Assembly: GCA_003661605.2 (NCBI GenBank)
Contig: QMWL02000031.1
Location: 1-7,944 of the forward strand
Length of the DNA stretch: 7,944 nt
Source: an archaeon
Lineage (GTDB): Archaea > Thermoproteota > QMWL01
Direction of reading: 5' to 3'
Part shown: positions 6,693 to 7,944 of the stretch, one piece after another
Numbering within the stretch: the stretch's first letter is position 1
Layout of the letters: each line of letters opens with the position of its first letter
Notes under the pieces: generated by a model
What the model was told of the DNA's origin: nothing
The model's input: only the letters and a program-made list of their open reading frames with translations
Database searches by the model: none
Made by a program: the position numbers and the translations under genes

Positions 6693-6699
6693 TTTAATC
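6693..6699 (-). promoter_or_regulatory. Candidate TATA element of tRNA-Trp
   Basis: GATTAAA on the minus strand is centred 25 bp upstream of the tRNA 5' end, the normal archaeal TATA distance. It lies back to back with the 5S rRNA TATA element on the opposite strand, about 30 bp away. Confidence 0.5.
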
Positions 6700-6721
6700 A
6701 GCTTTTCCTCCACATCTAACC

Positions 6722-6728
6722 TTAAATA
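6722..6728 (+). promoter_or_regulatory. TATA element of 5S rRNA
   Basis: TTAAATA, within CTTAAATATG, is centred 24-25 bp before the predicted first base of 5S rRNA at about 6749. Both sequence and spacing match archaeal stable-RNA promoters. Confidence 0.7.
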
Positions 6729-6748
6729 TGGGCTCTTTAACACACTTC

Positions 6749-6879
6749 GGGGTGGTGTCGGCCATAGGGGTGCGGGAACCACGCGATCCCGTTCCGAACT
6801 CGCCAGTGAAACCGCACCCCGTTCCCGGTGGTACTGTGGTGCGGGAGCCCACGGGAAGCCGGGAAGCCGATGCCACCCC
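6749..6879 (+). rRNA. rrf: 5S ribosomal RNA
   Basis: Recognised by GCCATAG after helix I, the domain-beta core with CCCGTTCCGAACTCG, AGTGAAACCGC, and the domain-gamma stretch with GGTGGTACTGTGGTGCGGGA. The ends GGGGTGGTGTCGG (6749-6761) and CCGATGCCACCCC (6867-6879) pair over 13 positions to form helix I, and GGTGCGG with CCGCACC forms helix II. The predicted length is about 131 nt; each end may be off by a few bases. It has its own TATA element, and no 16S or 23S sequence is in view, so 5S is not visibly part of an rRNA operon, as in many Thermoproteota. No T-rich terminator is evident before the next gene's promoter 5 bp downstream. Confidence 0.96.
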
Positions 6880-6884
6880 CACCC

Positions 6885-6890
6885 TTATAA
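6885..6890 (+). promoter_or_regulatory. Candidate TATA box of the DUF1512-like gene
   Basis: TTATAA lies just after the 5S 3' end, centred 27-28 bp before TTG 6915. That spacing fits a leaderless transcript starting at or next to the TTG, and it decides that start over GTG 6927. Confidence 0.5.
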
Positions 6891-6914
6891 CGCCTGAAGA
6901 ACCACCTTCTTAGA

Positions 6915-7944
6915 TTGATACCGACAGTGCCCTCCGATCAGTACTCCTTCTGGCAACTAGTGTCTCTTGCTGTGTTCTTGTTATTCATTGTTGTGTACAC
7001 TTTATTCGGGTCGCGTATTCAGTTCCATCTCATCATGTCGGAGGTTGGTTCTCATCTCCGTATGCTCTCGCGCATGCGTCAAATCCTCTTGGCAAGAGTT
7101 ACTGAGTTTATCCGAAAGAACGCCAAGGATGATACGGACGTGGAGGGCTTCGTATCTACTATGACTGACTATTTTGTAGTAGAACCCGTTAGCCTTGACC
7201 CATCAGGAGTAGTTTGGAAGCTAGAACATCTCATTCGCACTGCTGAAACGCATCTAGAGAACAGCGTGCGTGGAGTCCTGGCTAATCCCTGTGAGGACCT
7301 GGTTAAACGCGCTACTTACATGATCGAAGTTGCTCGTGCGTTCTCTGCTATTCATAAGATTGTGAATCATTTCTATATTTTAGCTAGAAAAACGAACAAT
7401 TTATTCATTGCAATGCAGCTTCACTTTATGCTTCCGCTGATCGCGAGGGAAGCCAACGCGCTCTTTAACGCTGTTCAAGCCTTTGAACTCAGAATACCTA
7501 TTGGTGATGGTGCTGGTGTGCTCGCTGTCTCTCATCTAGTAACTAGGGACGCCCCCTATCGCACTATAGCAAGGCATACTATATGTTACGAGACTTCAAT
7601 TAACGGTCGACCTGCGTTCATCATTCGACCTAAAGGTCCAGAAGGCAATACAGGAGAACTGGGGCGTGCTGTAGAGCACGTTCTCGCGGAGATAGCTCCC
7701 TCTGCAATTATAACGGTAGATGCTGCGGTAAAGTTAGAGGGTGAAAAAACAGGTTCTATTGCTATCGGTACTGGCGTAGCCATCGGTGGCGTAGGTGTTC
7801 AACGATTTCGTATCGAGGAAATTGCAAGTAAACATCACGTTCCTTGCTACGCTATTGTTATCAAAATGTCCTCATCAGAAGCTCTACTACCGATGAACGA
7901 GGCTATCGCTGAAGCGTCGCGTAAAGCTGCTGCAGCAGTAGAGC
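6915..7944 (+). CDS. DUF1512-like archaeal membrane-anchored protein (3' truncated by window)
   Basis: The frame is open from an in-frame TAA at 6888-6890 to the window edge, giving 343 residues, close to the roughly 370 usual for DUF1512. Residues 12-31 (FWQLVSLAVFLLFIVVYTLF) form one transmembrane segment, followed by a basic, helical, possibly coiled region to about 110, so the bulk is probably cytoplasmic. The second half is a glycine-rich globular domain with IPIGDGAG (194-201), RPKGPEGNTG (238-247) and AIGTGVAIGGVG (283-294), loops that could bind a ligand or nucleotide; this is inference only. The family is archaeal and its function is unknown. TTG 6915 is chosen from the TATAA spacing; GTG 6927 is the alternative and would still include the membrane segment. 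Confidence 0.78.
   Translation, partial: MIPTVPSDQYSFWQLVSLAVFLLFIVVYTLFGSRIQFHLIMSEVGSHLRMLSRMRQILLARVTEFIRKNAKDDTDVEGFVSTMTDYFVVEPVSLDPSGVVWKLEHLIRTAETHLENSVRGVLANPCEDLVKRATYMIEVARAFSAIHKIVNHFYILARKTNNLFIAMQLHFMLPLIAREANALFNAVQAFELRIPIGDGAGVLAVSHLVTRDAPYRTIARHTICYETSINGRPAFIIRPKGPEGNTGELGRAVEHVLAEIAPSAIITVDAAVKLEGEKTGSIAIGTGVAIGGVGVQRFRIEEIASKHHVPCYAIVIKMSSSEALLPMNEAIAEASRKAAAAVE

Noticed and set aside
6467..6697. Plus-strand frame with a GPVGFEPTAFGS-like peptide
   Set aside because: It lies antisense to tRNA-Trp; VGFEPT-type peptides are a well-known artefact of translating the complement of tRNA T arms.
6694..6913. Open frames on both strands across the 5S region
   Set aside because: They cover the 5S rRNA and its promoter, and the peptides are low-complexity products of a structured RNA.
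1..7944. CRISPR array, insertion sequence, or defence/toxin system
   Set aside because: No regularly spaced direct repeats, transposase motifs or terminal inverted repeats were seen, and every long frame is accounted for by other families.

Overview
The window reads as a compact stretch of an archaeal chromosome. Evidence for archaea: a tRNA-Trp gene with an intron after position 37 bounded by a bulge-helix-bulge-like pairing, an archaeal-type 5S rRNA preceded by a TATA element at the right distance, a TrpB2-type tryptophan synthase beta chain, an IorA/IorB pair, an archaeal COG1407-type phosphoesterase, a DUF1512-like membrane-anchored protein, and start codons that are mostly TTG or GTG with few convincing Shine-Dalgarno sites. 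The set fits a (probably thermophilic) Thermoproteota-like lineage, but the exact lineage cannot be fixed from this window.

Layout, left to right: the 3' end of an unrecognised plus-strand gene (1-189); a minus-strand operon iorA-iorB (2606 down to 193, joined by a 4-nt ATGA overlap), an arylpyruvate:ferredoxin oxidoreductase; divergently, a stand-alone TrpB2 (2651-3976); convergent to it, a small SWIM zinc-finger protein (4342 down to 3980); divergent from that, with 12 bp between start codons, a metallophosphoesterase (4355-5161) coupled by a TTGA overlap to a COG2509-like FAD-dependent dehydrogenase (5158-6534); a minus-strand intron-containing tRNA-Trp(CCA) (6671 down to 6537); a divergent plus-strand 5S rRNA (about 6749-6879); and the 5' part of a DUF1512-like gene (6915 to the window end).

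How the genes may work together: IorAB oxidatively decarboxylates arylpyruvates, including the one made from tryptophan, to aryl-acyl-CoA and reduced ferredoxin. TrpB2 makes tryptophan from indole. They share a 44-bp divergent intergenic region with one AT-rich element midway between the two start codons, so they may be expressed from a common site. The SWIM protein and the COG1407-type phosphoesterase belong to families linked in other organisms to DNA repair; that link is inference here.

The most unusual architectural trait is packing: three convergent gene ends are separated by only 2-3 bp and one divergent start pair by 12 bp. No CRISPR array, insertion sequence, phage gene or obvious new defence system was seen.
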